Assembly (NCBI GenBank): GCA_963932145.1
Contig: OZ010587.1
Location: forward strand, 108,572,199-108,636,198
Direction: 5' to 3'
Source of the DNA: Acanthosepion lycidas
Lineage: Eukaryota; Mollusca; Cephalopoda; Sepiida; Sepiidae
DNA length: 64,000 nt
In this document: one piece after another, positions 52,865 to 63,215 of the stretch
Numbering within the stretch: position 1 is the stretch's first letter
How the letters are laid out: every line of letters starts with the position of its first letter
The notes under the pieces: model-generated
Told to the model about the DNA's origin: nothing
What the model saw: the letters and a program-made list of their open reading frames with translations, nothing else
Databases searched by the model: none
Program-made: the position numbers and the translations under genes

Positions 52865-53345
52865 ATTGTTTTCTGTCTATATTTCTGAGTTGAGGCATTA
52901 TGTACATTAATTACATTATTCGGACTATTCTAGTTCCACATGGCATGCTTTAATGGATGTCAGTTATTAGTTATCTCCTGCTAATTTCCCTCTCCTAGTT
53001 CTCCACTGCCTTAACTGGATATTGAACTCACACTCTTTGGGTCCTGTTACTGGATCTAACTAACGCCTTTATCCACTGTGCCAGGACCCAAAAGAGTGTG
53101 AGTTCAATACCCGGTTAAGGCAGTGGAGAACTTGGAGAGGGAAATTAACAGAAGATAACTGATAACTGACATCCATTAAACATGGCACGTGGAACTAGAA
53201 CAGTCTACCCCAGTGAGCGAAATAAAGGGTTCAGTTCGACATTCCAACCACCTGAAGAAGGCCGGAGCGTACAACGACCGAAACGTTGTAATAAATATGG
53301 CGACAAAGATGAGGACAATAGTCCGAATAATATAAATAATGTTCA
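52865..53345. repeat. SINE-B head-to-head inverted pair
   Basis: The left antisense half (52865-53083) and right sense half (53084-53345) meet at their tRNA-like heads: TTTATCCACTGTGCC then AGGACCCAAAAGAGTGTGAG. About 150 bp of one arm is complementary to the other (CTCTCC/GGAGAG, AACTGACATCCATTAAACAT). The right half keeps the full body (CACCTGAAGAAGGCCGGAGC). LINE-X 3' end sequence (TTAGTGGCTGTATTACTTTG) follows at 53350-53440. Confidence 0.9.
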
Positions 53346-53539
53346 TTCATTGTTATCTCCGCTTAATATTTTGTTTCTCAGATTTTTTAACACTGCGTCT
53401 TAGTGGCTGTATTACTTTGCTTAGGGGTGAAATGATTAGAAAAGAAATAGTTAAACTTTTTTTTTCCCTGAAAAATGATCATGAGCTATTATGTTGAACT
53501 TATTCGAAACAATCTTATTATATAATTGTCGAATCAATG

Positions 53540-54125
53540 ATATATTATCTGAATTTCTGGGATGAGGAGTTATTAACATTTTTTACATTCGGACTAATGT
53601 CCACATTTTTATTGCTATCATTGCACAGGGTTTCGATCTTTTTCGAGTGCCTGTTGATTCGATTAACCTTCAGCGAACCTCAGACAGAACTCTTTATTTA
53701 ATCTGCGGGTGTAGACTGTTGTTCTACTGTCCATGTTTTGGGATATCTTGTTTTATTCAGATGTAAGAAAAAAAAGAAGTAGCGGCAAAGAAGGTCAAGT
53801 ATGACATCAGGGACACCAGCAGACAGGTAGTAAGATCATAATGTTTAAGCCTTCAAGTTCTAGGCTGACAATAGCATAGTGGATTAAATCGTTGGTTCGT
53901 GAATTTGGTGGTATAGTAATTGTGAGTTCGATTCCTGGGTCGCCTAGTACAGACTTGGAATTGGAAAATAGTTTAGCTGCACTGAAAAGAACAAGACAAA
54001 ATATTCCTAGACAGGTTACCCGAATCAACAGACACGTTAAGAAAGTCGGAATGTACAATCGCTGAAACGCTCTGATATTAACAACAAAGATTAAGATATT
54101 AGTCCGAATGTAAAACGTGTACATA
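53540..54125. repeat. SINE-B variant, head-to-head inverted pair
   Basis: Antisense tail at 53540-53720 (TCGAGTGCCTGTTGATTCGA) and a sense copy at 53855-54125. The sense tRNA-like head has GCATAGTGGATTAAATCGTT (A-box-like) and GTGAGTTCGATTCCTGGG (B-box-like, the best in the window). The tail reads CGAATCAACAGACACGTTAA, CGCTGAAACGCTCTGATATT. Confidence 0.85.
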
Positions 54126-54655
54126 ACGACTTAATCTAACAATTACTTCTATTTCCAAGCAGTTTTCATCAAAGAAAATTATTTCGCTGACGTGCCAAAT
54201 GTCCTAGGATAGCAATATGTAAAGGTAATGATAGATAGTGCCATGTACATTGACGACATGAGAATGCTCTGAATTCTATCAGTTGTACTCGGACATCGGA
54301 GGAGTTAGTGTGAACACCGGCTAGGTTGCTCATGGTAAAGCGACGTACATTATCGGTATTCGAACGGGATATGATAGTGCGTCCTAAACGAAGGGCACAT
54401 TCCATTTCTAAAACCGTTATGACATTTGACATCTCCCGATCGAGTGTATAGAGATACTTGACGGAAGCTATTATCTGGACAACGCAGTGCTTTTCCACGA
54501 ATCCTTCATGATCAGGAGTAGAGGCAACTGGCTAGAACTGTCTACAGTAACAGAAAAGAGACACTGGCTCAAATTATATCCATATACAAGGCAGGAGATA
54601 CCAGACACATATCCAGCAAGTCAATTCAGCGTTATCTTTGATGGGGTATAGAAGA
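54126..54655. other. Unassigned stretch
   Basis: A minus-strand open frame (54498-54169) of 109 codons has no recognised domain. There is no splice context that fits the host gene. Confidence 0.4.
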
Positions 54656-54659
54656 CACC

Positions 54660-54970
54660 ACACCTGGGACAAGGACGTCGGTATTTTTTAATCCGTTCAC
54701 CCCAATCAAGGCAATAATGCCACTAAAACGCAAGGGGCAACTAGCAGTGAAAGAAAATAAGACTTTAGATGGAACAGGAAACCCAATCCTAAACCGGAAA
54801 CAAAGTATAAACCTCTACTCCTGTTCAAAAGACCGGGGAGGAGTGTGGATCGGACGATAGGCGAACCTATCTACTCCTACCGAGGAAAAATAAATAAAAA
54901 ATAAAGAATTCAGAGGCATAGAGTTGAAGTAAATTTTAGAAGGAACTGGAAACCCAATCCTAAACAGGGT
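54660..54970 (-). mobile_element. LINE-X 3' end, partly duplicated
   Basis: TTCACCCCAATCAAGGCAAT and GCCACTAAAACGCAAGGGGC match the family's antisense 3' end. The block GGAAACCCAATCCTAAAC occurs twice (54779 and 54947). Confidence 0.55.
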
Positions 54971-54974
54971 TGGT

Positions 54975-55050
54975 TGGTTGATTTTTATTAGAGGCATATC
55001 AACCACTAGAGGTTATTTAATATTGAAATCGAAATAATTTGAACCCAATT
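54975..55050 (+). repeat. Repeat A tail fragment
   Basis: TTTTTATTAGAGGCATATCA then ACCACTAGAGGTTATTTAAT. Confidence 0.75.
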
Positions 55051-55059
55051 TTATAGCTT

Positions 55060-55560
55060 CAGCTGTGGACAGTTAGCGACACAGAATGGTCTACCATCTT
55101 TCCAGAGTTCTTCCGATCTGTTGTGGAATTGATGCCACGTCGTGTTACTGTACCTTGCATGGCGCAAAAATCGTTCAGAAAAATAAAACCAATTAGCTTT
55201 ATGCAACTAGATTAATGGTCAAAACGGTTTGGAGCAAAGGAATCTGCACAATGCCACACAAGCAGGGGAACCCAGTAATGGCAGTCTGACAATTTCTGCG
55301 ACCACATCACCCCTTACATCTGGTCACCTAACTCCACAGACTGCAATCCCTTGATTCTTATGTGTAGCGTGCAGTTGAGTGAGAGACCAACAAAACTCCT
55401 TGTAACACGAAAGATGAACTGAAGGCAGGGATTATGGCAGCATTCACTTACTTAGACAAGAAGACCGTCCAGAAGAGTTGCAGGAGATTCCAAAGTTGGC
55501 TGGATGCCATGATTGAAATCAATGGCGATTTTATTGAATAAATTTACTCTTTAGTATTTC
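55060..55560 (+). pseudogene. Second mariner-like transposase remnant
   Basis: The plus strand at 55235-55345 reads KESAQCHTSRGTQ, stop, WQSDNFCDHITPYIWSPNST and DCNPL. The QDSAPCH-type second catalytic motif (its aspartate is replaced here) and the SPNSPDCNPLD-type third motif identify a Tc1/mariner transposase. The end at 55440-55540 reads KKTVQKSCRRFQSWLDAMIE, INGDFIE, stop. Frameshifts and stops kill it. No terminal repeats were found, and it differs from the family at 693-1873. Confidence 0.83.
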
Positions 55561-55910
55561 AAGGTATTTTTGTGTCATTTTGGTAAATATATTCTGTTAA
55601 AATGAGATGTCAGTTTTATTTTCATTTTTGCGTTATTTAGACCACAATTTATCCTTCGCACCCTCTATTTAAGTATAAGGAAATGGCTAATATGACCATT
55701 TCCAAAGAAGGTCCTACACGATACAAGGAATCTATCACATAATCTTGGCACGTCAGTGTATGTCAATTTATAAGGAAACTTTATCTCAACTACCAAAAAA
55801 CGATACTCACTCCCTCATACATTATTATTATTATTATTTATAAAAAATTTTTTTACAAAATCTGCCTGCAAGTCTCAAACACTCAACAGGTGTTTAGGTT
55901 GTTTTTAAAT
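55561..55910. other. Gene-free stretch
   Basis: AT-rich, with an ATT trinucleotide run at 55825-55838. I see no other feature. Confidence 0.5.
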
Positions 55911-55914
55911 TTTT

Positions 55915-56400
55915 TTTTTTTTTTTTGTTTTTTTACGGCAATTCAACCTCAATGGTTTATTTAATGCCAACAAGATTTTTATTGCTGGTAATATTTTTTT
56001 CCTACACAAATTGATTGCTAGTAATTTTTTTTACAAAAATGTATCGCTGGTATTGAAACCTATTTTGACATTTTCATAGCGTTTTGACTCTATTATGGGG
56101 TTAACTATTGGCCCATAGCTGGGAATCTAACGGGTGCTAAAAGCCCGGATCAGAGTAGACCTGAGTACGGCAGCAATTAAGAGGTGTTTACACTCTCCTC
56201 AAAACCTCCTGACCAGAGGCCTTGCTGACGGATGTAACTTATCGTCTTACCCAGGGTGCGGATGTATTAGGTTGGTGCAAAAATAATGACGTAATAATGT
56301 CGTTTTTTGACGTTAAAAAACGACATTATTACGTCATTATTGTTGCACCAACCTAATAGTTTATCGTCTTACCCAGGGAGCCACTCAACAGGTGATAAAT
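55915..56400 (+). repeat. Repeat A copy with duplicated end and MITE insertion
   Basis: Repeat A runs from TTTACGGCAATTCAACCTCA to TAACTTATCGTCTTACCCAG (56256). A second copy of the last 27 bases follows, split by the MITE: GCGGATGTA before it and GTTTATCGTCTTACCCAGGG after it (56358-56378). Confidence 0.9.
56267..56356. mobile_element. Palindromic mariner MITE, copy 2
   Basis: A 90-bp near-perfect palindrome, TTAGGTTGGTGCAAAAATAA to TTATTGTTGCACCAACCTAA, with TA on each side (56265-56266, 56357-56358). It lacks an 11-bp central block (TATTTTTTAAC-like) present in copy 1; otherwise the two are almost identical. Confidence 0.96.
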
Positions 56401-57170
56401 ATGAGAGAAATGACACGAGAATCTCGCCAAACTTTGGCATCAAACCACGAGAGAAGAAAGGGCACCGAATGACAGCTAAAGAGTTTCGAGTCTGTACATC
56501 TACAGAAACAAAACAAAAAAAAACATGTCTCTTTAAGACAGCGACTCGTCATGAAACTTCTGGGAAATTGCGTAACAAACATTACATTAAGAGGCGTGCG
56601 TGTGTGTGTCTAAAGCTAAAACTTTTATTGATGATTAATCTTAATGACGAGTTTGTTTCTCGGCACGAAACAACATTTTTTGTAATGCCAAAGTTCTCGT
56701 GAGTTCCGGTCACGTAGTGAAACATGTGGAAAAATCTGAGGTAGGAAGGTGTTGAAAGAGTAAGGGTTTAAGATCTACTTTTTTTGCTGCAGCTGTTAAA
56801 TGTAGCAAAGCTAACGCGGAGGAAGAGGAGGATATAAGTAATTTATTATTTTAATGCCCTATAAATAAATCAAACATAGATAAGAAAATAAACAAAATAT
56901 GGACATTAATTAGAGAATTTAGCGGCTTTCATTTTTGTTCTTTTTTGCCAAGTGTTTTTTTCATTGCCTCTTTTTTTTTCTTTATCAATTTCAAGTTTAC
57001 TTGAAAGAAATTTTATTTTCTATATTTCTGATCTTCCTCCACCCCTTATCTCTCTCCCCCGCTTTTATGGGCCCGGCCAAGATGTACTGAAAAAAAAAAT
57101 GGAATCATTCGGTCAGGTTTTTGGAAATAGGTTGGGCTATGAAATTTTCAGCACCCTCACATTTTCTTTG
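56400..57170. other. Unassigned stretch
   Basis: The open frames at 56307-56702 (plus) and 56582-56385 (minus) carry no domain. I see nothing else. Confidence 0.45.
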
Positions 57171-57174
57171 TCTC

Positions 57175-57410
57175 TCTTTTCATTCCTTCTTCTTCTTTGC
57201 TCCCTCCTTCCTTTTTCTTTCTGTTCCTCACCTGCGTTCACTCTTTTCTATTTTCTCTCTTTCCGTTTTTCAACTTCTTCCCTACCTTCCTTTTTTTTTT
57301 TATTTTCATTGCTCCCCGCATCCTTTCTTTCTTTTTCTATTCGCTTTCTTTTCTTTTCTTCTTTATCCTTTATCTCTGCCTCTTTTTCTCTCTTTCTAAA
57401 ACCTTTAGCG
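57175..57410. repeat. Polypyrimidine tract
   Basis: About 235 bases of almost pure C and T on the plus strand. The 203-codon open frame through it (56952-57563) is a composition artefact. Confidence 0.9.
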
Positions 57411-57491
57411 GTCCTTATACGAATGAAGGACAAAACTTTTGGCTGTGGCTGTAGGATCACAGCTGAATACGCACACGTAGGAAACTGCTTC

Positions 57492-57493
<2 letters not shown>

Positions 57494-57528
<35 letters not shown>

Positions 57529-57613
57529 AAGATAACAATTCCGAGTGGATCCTAGTAATATAAAATATTAAAACTGATCCGCATAAAGAGCTTAATGTAT
57601 TTATTATTACAGA

Positions 57614-57652
<39 letters not shown>

Positions 57653-57775
57653 GGATTTTATTGTTTATTAATTATTTACTTTGTAATAATAAATACATTA
57701 AGCTCTTTTTGCGGATCAGTTTCTAGTTACTAGGATCCACTCGGAATTGTTACCTTTACTATATATAAAGGGGAA
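57494..57775. repeat. Fold-back element with (TA)n core
   Basis: Left arm 57520-57610 (AGTAAAGATAACAATTCCGA, GTGGATCCTAGTAATA, CTGATCCGCATAAAGAGCTT, AATGTATTTATTATTACAGA) and right arm 57678-57765 (its complement, with small indels) enclose a (TA)n run at 57617-57647. Another TA run precedes it (57494-57525). Confidence 0.9.
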
Positions 57776-57859
57776 ATTTTAGCCAGATAACGGGCTGTTC
57801 TTTTATACCTGATGATTGCATAGTGAATGAAAATCCGAGTCGTCCTCTCGACGTGTGGC

Positions 57860-57864
<5 letters not shown>

Positions 57865-57902
<38 letters not shown>
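57865..57902. repeat. (TA)n microsatellite
   Basis: About 19 TA units. Confidence 0.96.
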
Positions 57903-57905
<3 letters not shown>

Positions 57906-58160
57906 AGTGTGTGAGAGAGAGTATAGGCAGTATATCTTCATTCATAAACATGTTTCATTGAATAATATAGACATATTGTGTCTGCTTATTTTTATACTCA
58001 TCCATTCTAGTTTTCTAATCAGTTTCTTGATGCCATGAAATTCATCAAGGATGGTGTCGTAGTTTTTAACCCAAGTACTTTATTTTATCGGAATTTTTTT
58101 GTCTCTGTAATTTACCCCTGAAGATGATCTTAGAAAAGGTCGAAAGCTCCAAGCTCGTGG

Positions 58161-58570
58161 TTGTTTCGCCTAACGATGAAAACTCAAGTGACATTCTTAA
58201 ATAGCTTCATCAGATCTAGACTCTTATTTAGCAGCCATGCACGGCTTTCAACTCGCCCAGAAATGTCTAAACTACAAACTATATACAACCCTTTTCTCAG
58301 ATCAGTGATTTAAAAAAAATGTCTTCAATTGAATGAATCTTCTAGGTTTTAAGTAGGAACGTGTAGATTGGTAAAACAAAACCACAAACAAAGAGCCTTA
58401 CCAAATAACAAAAACCACATCATTTTAAGACTTCTAACAGCAACAACAGCAAAAATGAATAGCACATTTAAATAAAAGGGGAAATAATAGTTTAAATCCA
58501 TATGTGATCTTTACACGCTAACTTAAACTAAAAATTCGGACGGAAACTCCCGCCAATACGAGAAAGCGTG
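58161..58570. repeat. Dispersed duplication, copy 1 (contains candidate first exon)
   Basis: About 410 bp almost identical to 63583-64000, in the same orientation, 5.42 kb apart. Shared blocks include TTGTTTCGCCTAACGATGAA, TAGCAGCCAT, CAACCCTTTTCTCAGATCAG and CGCCA(A/T)TACGAGAAAGCGTG. It has a 9-bp repeat (AACAGCAACAACAGCAAAAA) that copy 2 has as a single unit, and lacks the CATTTTTCTCATCAG present in copy 2. Confidence 0.95.
58402..58501 (-). CDS. Candidate first coding exon (hydrophobic leader)
   Basis: From the ATG at 58501 the frame encodes 33 residues: MDLNYYFPFYLNVLFIFAVV, then AVRSLKMMWFLLF. It ends in phase 1 at GTAAGG. An in-frame stop lies four codons upstream. Joining to 52001 gives ...FLLF-DGTPINSC, in frame and directly before CUB1, so a leader is expected exactly here. 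Against it: the hydrophobic core is split by RSLK, no small residue for cleavage is obvious, the exon lies in a repeated segment and nothing else confirms it. An initiation at MMWFLLF alone would be too short for a signal peptide. Confidence 0.33.
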
Positions 58571-59730
58571 ATAATTTTGTGGACTAGAAAAGTTTGTTTG
58601 CCTGAAAAACTGTTCAATAAAATGATGTTAATGCTATCGGTTTCGTCAATAAATGCCGAATGTTTCCTTATAGGGAAACGGCTTATATCAAGCTTTAAAA
58701 TCATCGGAAATTTCACTACTTGGATTTCAGGAAAGAAATACTATTTTACATATTTGAAGAACGCAGCTGAAAAAAAAAGAAAAGAAATATAGTATTTGCA
58801 GTTTTAAGTTATAAATTTCTTTTTTTGAATTAAAAAAAGAATCTAGTATTGTTTTTTTAAAAAAACTCCCAAAATAGGTTATATTTCTGTAAATTATAAA
58901 GGAAACCCGAAAACTTCTTTACCGGAATCATTTCCCAATATCTGACCAAATAAAAAAAAATAGTTTTTTTAAGGACTTCATTGAGAGCCTTTCGCTACTT
59001 TCTGCTAAGTAAACATTTATTCACCAAACAGCAAAGATGATATTTTTTCTACTTAAAAACTCTCCATGGATACAGCGGGTTGGGAAGTTCATCAGTTGCC
59101 AAAGATCGTATCCCATATTTCAATCACCGGTAGAAAAATTACCGTAACCTGGTAACCTAATTTCTCTTTTTAAACTATATATCGGTTAAAATTGTTAAGT
59201 CAAACCATATTTCAATTTCCCTGAAGAATTATCAAATGAAACGAAGCACATTTTAAAGCTATGACGCAACACAATCAACATAATGCTTGTTAATCTAGCT
59301 TCAGAAAAGAACAAACGCTGACAGGACGGCTTTAATTATTAAACACTTATTTCTGTCGAAAAACATTATTAACTAGGGATTGTTTTTAGTCACGCTTATT
59401 AGGTTTAAACTCGAATCCGAATCGCAACAAACGTCGACATCAATTTGAGCGCATATGATGGAATGTTCAGTTTAGCACACCATTGAACTGTAGCAACCTT
59501 GTCTTTTCGAAATGTAATTGGTTTCATTCATTCTTAATTGTTTCAGTCGCCAATTTGCCTTCTTAAATTTTACTCGCTATATATCGTGACCATTATAGAA
59601 TTTTTACGATTTCAGAACAGAATAAATATTTTTTCATGTAAATAGGATGGCTGGCCACTCGTATCCGAAGATGCCCTTCTACTAGGGCGACTAGCTAATC
59701 CCTGTTGCAGACGTCTGCTCAGACACATTT
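58571..59730. other. Gene-free AT-rich stretch
   Basis: Upstream of the candidate first exon in gene orientation. No TATA or CpG-rich promoter stands out. The short open frames lack domains. Confidence 0.45.
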
Positions 59731-59734
59731 GTGT

Positions 59735-59780
59735 TTCAGTATCTGTCAATATTTCTGAGATGAGGTATTATGTACATAGA
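59735..59780 (-). repeat. SINE-B tail fragment
   Basis: CAGTATCTGTCAATATTTCT, GAGATGAGGTATTATGTACA; broken off. Positions 59781-60040 hold a short tandem duplication (GCAACAAAAATTGCAATATG / AACAGCAAAAATTGCAATAT). Confidence 0.75.
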
Positions 59781-60044
59781 CAAAGATCATCATTGGAAAA
59801 TTCGTAAACTTAAGGAATCAGCACATATGCTTGGCCACACAAATCACCTGAGCCGACCAAGCATAGAAATGAATTCAATATGGGAACTAGTAATAAGTAC
59901 CAGAGAAAAGCGATAATAGCAACAAAAATTGCAATATGAGCTCTGGTAAAAATATGAAATGATAACAGCAAAAATTGCAATATGAACACTGGTAAAAAAT
60001 GATTGCTGAAGACATTAATTTTATAATACCCAGAAATTCATACA

Positions 60045-60480
60045 CAGATGTCTTCAAGGCAGAGTGGATAAAGACGTTAGTTAGAACCAGTGACAGGACC
60101 CAAAGAGTGTCAGTTCAATACCTGGTTAAGGCAGTGGAGAACTTGGAGAGGGGAATTAGAGATTACTGATAACTGACATCCATTAAACATGGTACGTGGA
60201 ACTAGAACGCTCTACCCCAGTGAGCGAAATAAAGGATTTAGTTCGACATTCCAACCACCTGAAGAAGGCCGGAGCGTACAACGGCCGAAACGTTGTGATA
60301 AACATGGTGGCAGAGATGAGGACAATAGTCCGAATAATGTAAATAGTGTATATAATACCTCATCTCAGAAATATAGACAGATACTGAAAGGCCGAAACGT
60401 TGTAATAAATATGGCGACAAAGACAAGGACAATAGTCCAAATAATGTAAATAGTGTACATTTGTGTTTATTCAATGCCCA
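60045..60480 (+). repeat. SINE-B, full sense copy with tail duplication
   Basis: tRNA-like head (GGCAGAGTGGATAAAGACGT, TGTCAGTTCAATACCTGG), then body (CATGGTACGTGGAACTAGAA, CCTGAAGAAGGCCGGAGCGT, ACGGCCGAAACGTTGTGATA) and a second tail unit ending at 60470. Confidence 0.92.
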
Positions 60481-60830
60481 CAGGACCCATCTGTGGTTTA
60501 TACTGCAACTATGCTGAGCAGACCTTAGTTCAGTTTCTGGAAGAGAGCGTGTTATCTAGCATGATCAACAATTTGAACAAGATCAGCACGCTCAAACTTT
60601 TGACTTCTTGCTCGCACAACCATCGATGGTTCCCAAAGGGCTCCATCTACCCAATTTCACTTACAAGGCTTGGTTCAACCAGTGGTATGGTTTGCCACAC
60701 GCCGTGATTGCCTCTTCCAGAAGTCACTTTCCCTACAACCGATCATGGTGTGATTCGAACCCACGTTTCACGGCCAGAAAGCGGGTGTGTAAATTACTGC
60801 ATTAAAAACACCATTAATAAATATTATATC
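60481..60830. other. Unassigned stretch with a tRNA-like end
   Basis: A moderately GC-rich block ends with an antisense GTTCGAATCACACC-type B box (60752-60768, GGTGTGATTCGAACCCAC). It may be another tRNA-derived SINE seen only once here. Confidence 0.4.
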
Positions 60831-60884
60831 ACAGTAAAAAGTGATTTAAAATAGCCATTTTTTTTCTTTCAAATTGTTGTGCCT

Positions 60885-61085
60885 CTGTCTATATATCTGA
60901 GATGAGGTATTATGACTACTATTATTTACATTATTAGGACTTTTATCCTCGTCTTCATTGCCGTATTCACAATGTTTCGGCCGTTATACGCTCCTGCCTA
61001 CTTCAGGTGATCGGAATTTCGAACCGAACCCTTTATTTCGTTCACCGGGGTAGATTTTCTAGTTCCACGTTCTATGCCTCTTTCA
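60885..61085 (-). repeat. SINE-B body (no head)
   Basis: Antisense TATCTGAGATGAGGTATTAT, ACAATGTTTCGGCCGTTATA, CTACTTCAGGTGATCGGAAT, TTTATTTCGTTCACCGGGG. Confidence 0.88.
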
Positions 61086-61089
61086 CGGG

Positions 61090-61378
61090 GCTGAATCACC
61101 TGAATTTCTTCAGTCTGTCAAAATGTATGAAGAAAGGTCCAATCACACAGCTTTTTCCCCACTTAATGACGCTGTGTGGAGCAGTCTCCCACGTGGATGT
61201 TACCCTGGTCACTACAATCTTAACCTCTCAAAGGTCAATCATTATCTATCCTCTTTACCCTCATAATCTTCACTTCCTTCTACCTCCTCTTTCATTCATA
61301 TTACACACCTCATTATTATCATTTTAACAGTAGCTATTTTAAGGGCTTCTCGAGTCTTGCATTGGGTAGATTATAGTA
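61090..61378 (+). mobile_element. LINE-X 3' end
   Basis: In shifted frames the plus strand reads NALWSSLPRG-like and YNLNLSK-like blocks, then YPLYPHNLHFLLPPL. GGGCTTCTCGAGTCTTGCAT at 61342-61361 is the family's 3' hallmark, antisense at 51525 and 50995. Confidence 0.7.
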
Positions 61379-61379
61379 A

Positions 61380-61500
61380 AAAACAAAAAAAACAACTGAC
61401 GTTGTTAGATCGTATGATCCGGAAAGAAAGCTTGGAGAAATTCACACTTAAAACGTTTATCGAAGGCAATACAGACAAAAACAACGAGTAACTTCATTGA
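61380..61500 (+). mobile_element. LINE-Y fragment
   Basis: GATCCGGAAAGAAAGCTTGG, AGAAATTCACACTTAAAACG, CAACGAGTAACTTCATTGAT match the GLENLTLTG part with loss of frame. Confidence 0.7.
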
Positions 61501-61506
61501 TAAATT

Positions 61507-61730
61507 TGTGAAACAAATATTTAAGCAAATGCTCTGTTTATAATAAAGAGGATGAATAACATTTACAGGCTGAATGTCCGAGAAATTTTCATATGACAGT
61601 TCCGTATAGGATAAAGGTTCGATTCCTGTCGGAGTACGAATATTTTCTATGAAAATTTCTCGGACATTCAGGCCGGTAAATGTTATTAATACTGTTTATT
61701 ATAAAACAGAACATTTACATAAATATTTGT
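61507..61730. mobile_element. Fold-back element with Pol III B-box-like core
   Basis: Arms of about 85 bp (61507-61590 and 61647-61730) are inverted copies: AATAACATTTACAGGCTGAA, TGTCCGAGAAATTTTCATAT and complement. The 56-bp centre contains AAAGGTTCGATTCCTGTCGG, a near-consensus tRNA T-arm/B box. No coding capacity is seen. Confidence 0.9.
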
Positions 61731-61794
61731 ATCTATAAAAAAAATGTATGAACATAAAAATGTCTTAAAATAATTGTCGGACTTTGTTCATTTC

Positions 61795-61796
<2 letters not shown>

Positions 61797-61835
<39 letters not shown>
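61797..61835. repeat. (TA)n microsatellite
   Basis: About 19 TA units, running into the MITE end. Confidence 0.96.
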
Positions 61836-61839
<4 letters not shown>

Positions 61840-61988
61840 TAGCTCGGATATAATAGAAACCCGGATATAAGAGAGATTTTCTCTGGTCCCAAATTAGAGC
61901 CTGTGTTAATGTATGTAAATTAGACCAAACCCAGATATAAGAGACTTCTTCTCCAGTCCCGACAACTCTCTTATATCCGGGTACACTG
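61836..61988. mobile_element. pogo-like MITE, copy 2
   Basis: Shares TCTCTGGTCCCAAATTAGAG, CCTGTGTTAATGTA and CTCTCTTATATCCGGGTACA with 20867-21002. The left end is extended by AGCTCGGATATAATAGAAAC, a partial duplication of its own terminus. (TA)n lies on both sides (also 61989-62010). Confidence 0.87.
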
Positions 61989-62010
61989 TATATATATATA
62001 TATATATATA

Positions 62011-62690
62011 ATGACTTTTTATTGTTTACTATTATAACAAAACAATAGAATTAAACTTGCATTATCACCGTGCAAATGATACAGCGAGAGTCTAATTGCA
62101 TAAATATAAAATAAAATTAAGATAAAATCCAGATATTTGAGCAATCAGGAATTCTTTGACATTCATGTTTTTGCTGCAGGAAGAATTCAGAATTAATTTG
62201 AACCCTATGAGAAATTAGGCTATAAATAGTTATGTTATTTTAGATATGCGAAATCTAACATGTATTTTGTCAGTCATCTTTAACAAAACATCTTAGAAAA
62301 GGATTACATCCATATATATATATATATAACAATAAAAAATATTAAAAAATTAAAATCTTCAGACACACTGGGTAGTAGATTAATATTCTTTCGTTTTTAT
62401 TATTATTATTTCATTTAGATTCCTCTGTTAATTTCGGCCAAAATGGCCATCATCAGAAGAAATATTTCTGCTTGCTGGTAGCAGTGAACTACAGAAATGA
62501 ATGTGATATATATATATATATATATATGCACACATTCTCAGATGGTGTATATCAATAGAAGAGACAAAATGAATGAGAAGACAAGTACATTATTCCTCTT
62601 TTCAGTCATGTGTGTGTAAGATTTTGACAAAAAATTAAAGTTATTTAAGTAATAGCTAAACAGATTTGCTTCTAAAATACAAGACTTAAA
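62011..62690. other. Gene-free stretch with two (TA)n runs
   Basis: TA runs at 62313-62328 and 62508-62527. Between them a block (TTTCGGCCAAAATGGCCATC) resembles a repeat end. I see no gene. Confidence 0.5.
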
Positions 62691-62699
62691 AAAAATATT

Positions 62700-63215
62700 T
62701 CCCTTATTTTATTATAAAGCTCTTTAGCTTGAGCTCGTTGATAAAATCTAAAGAATCAGCAATATTATTGGTCCTCATCTGGCTGCTCAGCTTCAGTCAT
62801 TTGCCTACGGCCGTAAGGCTGCTTCCCTGTGTCATTTCTATAAATACTTTTATGGTAATTGTTCAGATGAGCTCTTCGCTATGGTAACGAGACTTTAAGT
62901 ATTTAAGCGCAGTACTAGACTCTCATCGAGATATCATCAATTTACAGTTGAGCTGGGTAGATGTAACCGTAAGTTCTATGCTAAGAGTTTCTTTTCTCAC
63001 ACTTCTCACTTGTGGAACTCCCTCCTGGCTCTATGCTTTCCGGCAAACTTTAATCTGTAAAAATTGAAATGCAATGTCAATCAGTATCTAATGTCCTCCT
63101 GATTACTCTTTCCTCTTCCCGCTCATTATTAATGTTTCTTTTCCTAATTCTTCCACAACCTATAACCCTTTATGTTTTAGTGGCTTTACTGCCTTGCATG
63201 GTATGATACCGATAC
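62700..63215 (+). mobile_element. LINE-X 3' end, C-terminal coding part
   Basis: The plus strand carries KSKESAILLVLIWLLSFSHL-like, RCNRKFYAKSFFSH-like and LLTCGTPSWLYAFRQTLICK-like blocks in broken frames, with 3' end GGCTTTACTGCCTTGCATGG. It is very similar to 38090-38400 and 42480-42780. Confidence 0.85.

Noticed and set aside
53182-53403. Open frame ARGTRTVYPSERNKGF and similar ones at 30085, 60189
   Set aside because: These are translations of the SINE-B body, not genes.
53870-53950. Functional tRNA gene
   Set aside because: A- and B-box-like motifs are present but no cloverleaf with paired acceptor stem can be drawn; it is the head of a SINE.
56952-57563. 203-codon open frame rich in S, F and L
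   Set aside because: It is the translation of a polypyrimidine tract followed by a (TA)n run (IYIYIY); composition artefact, not a protein.
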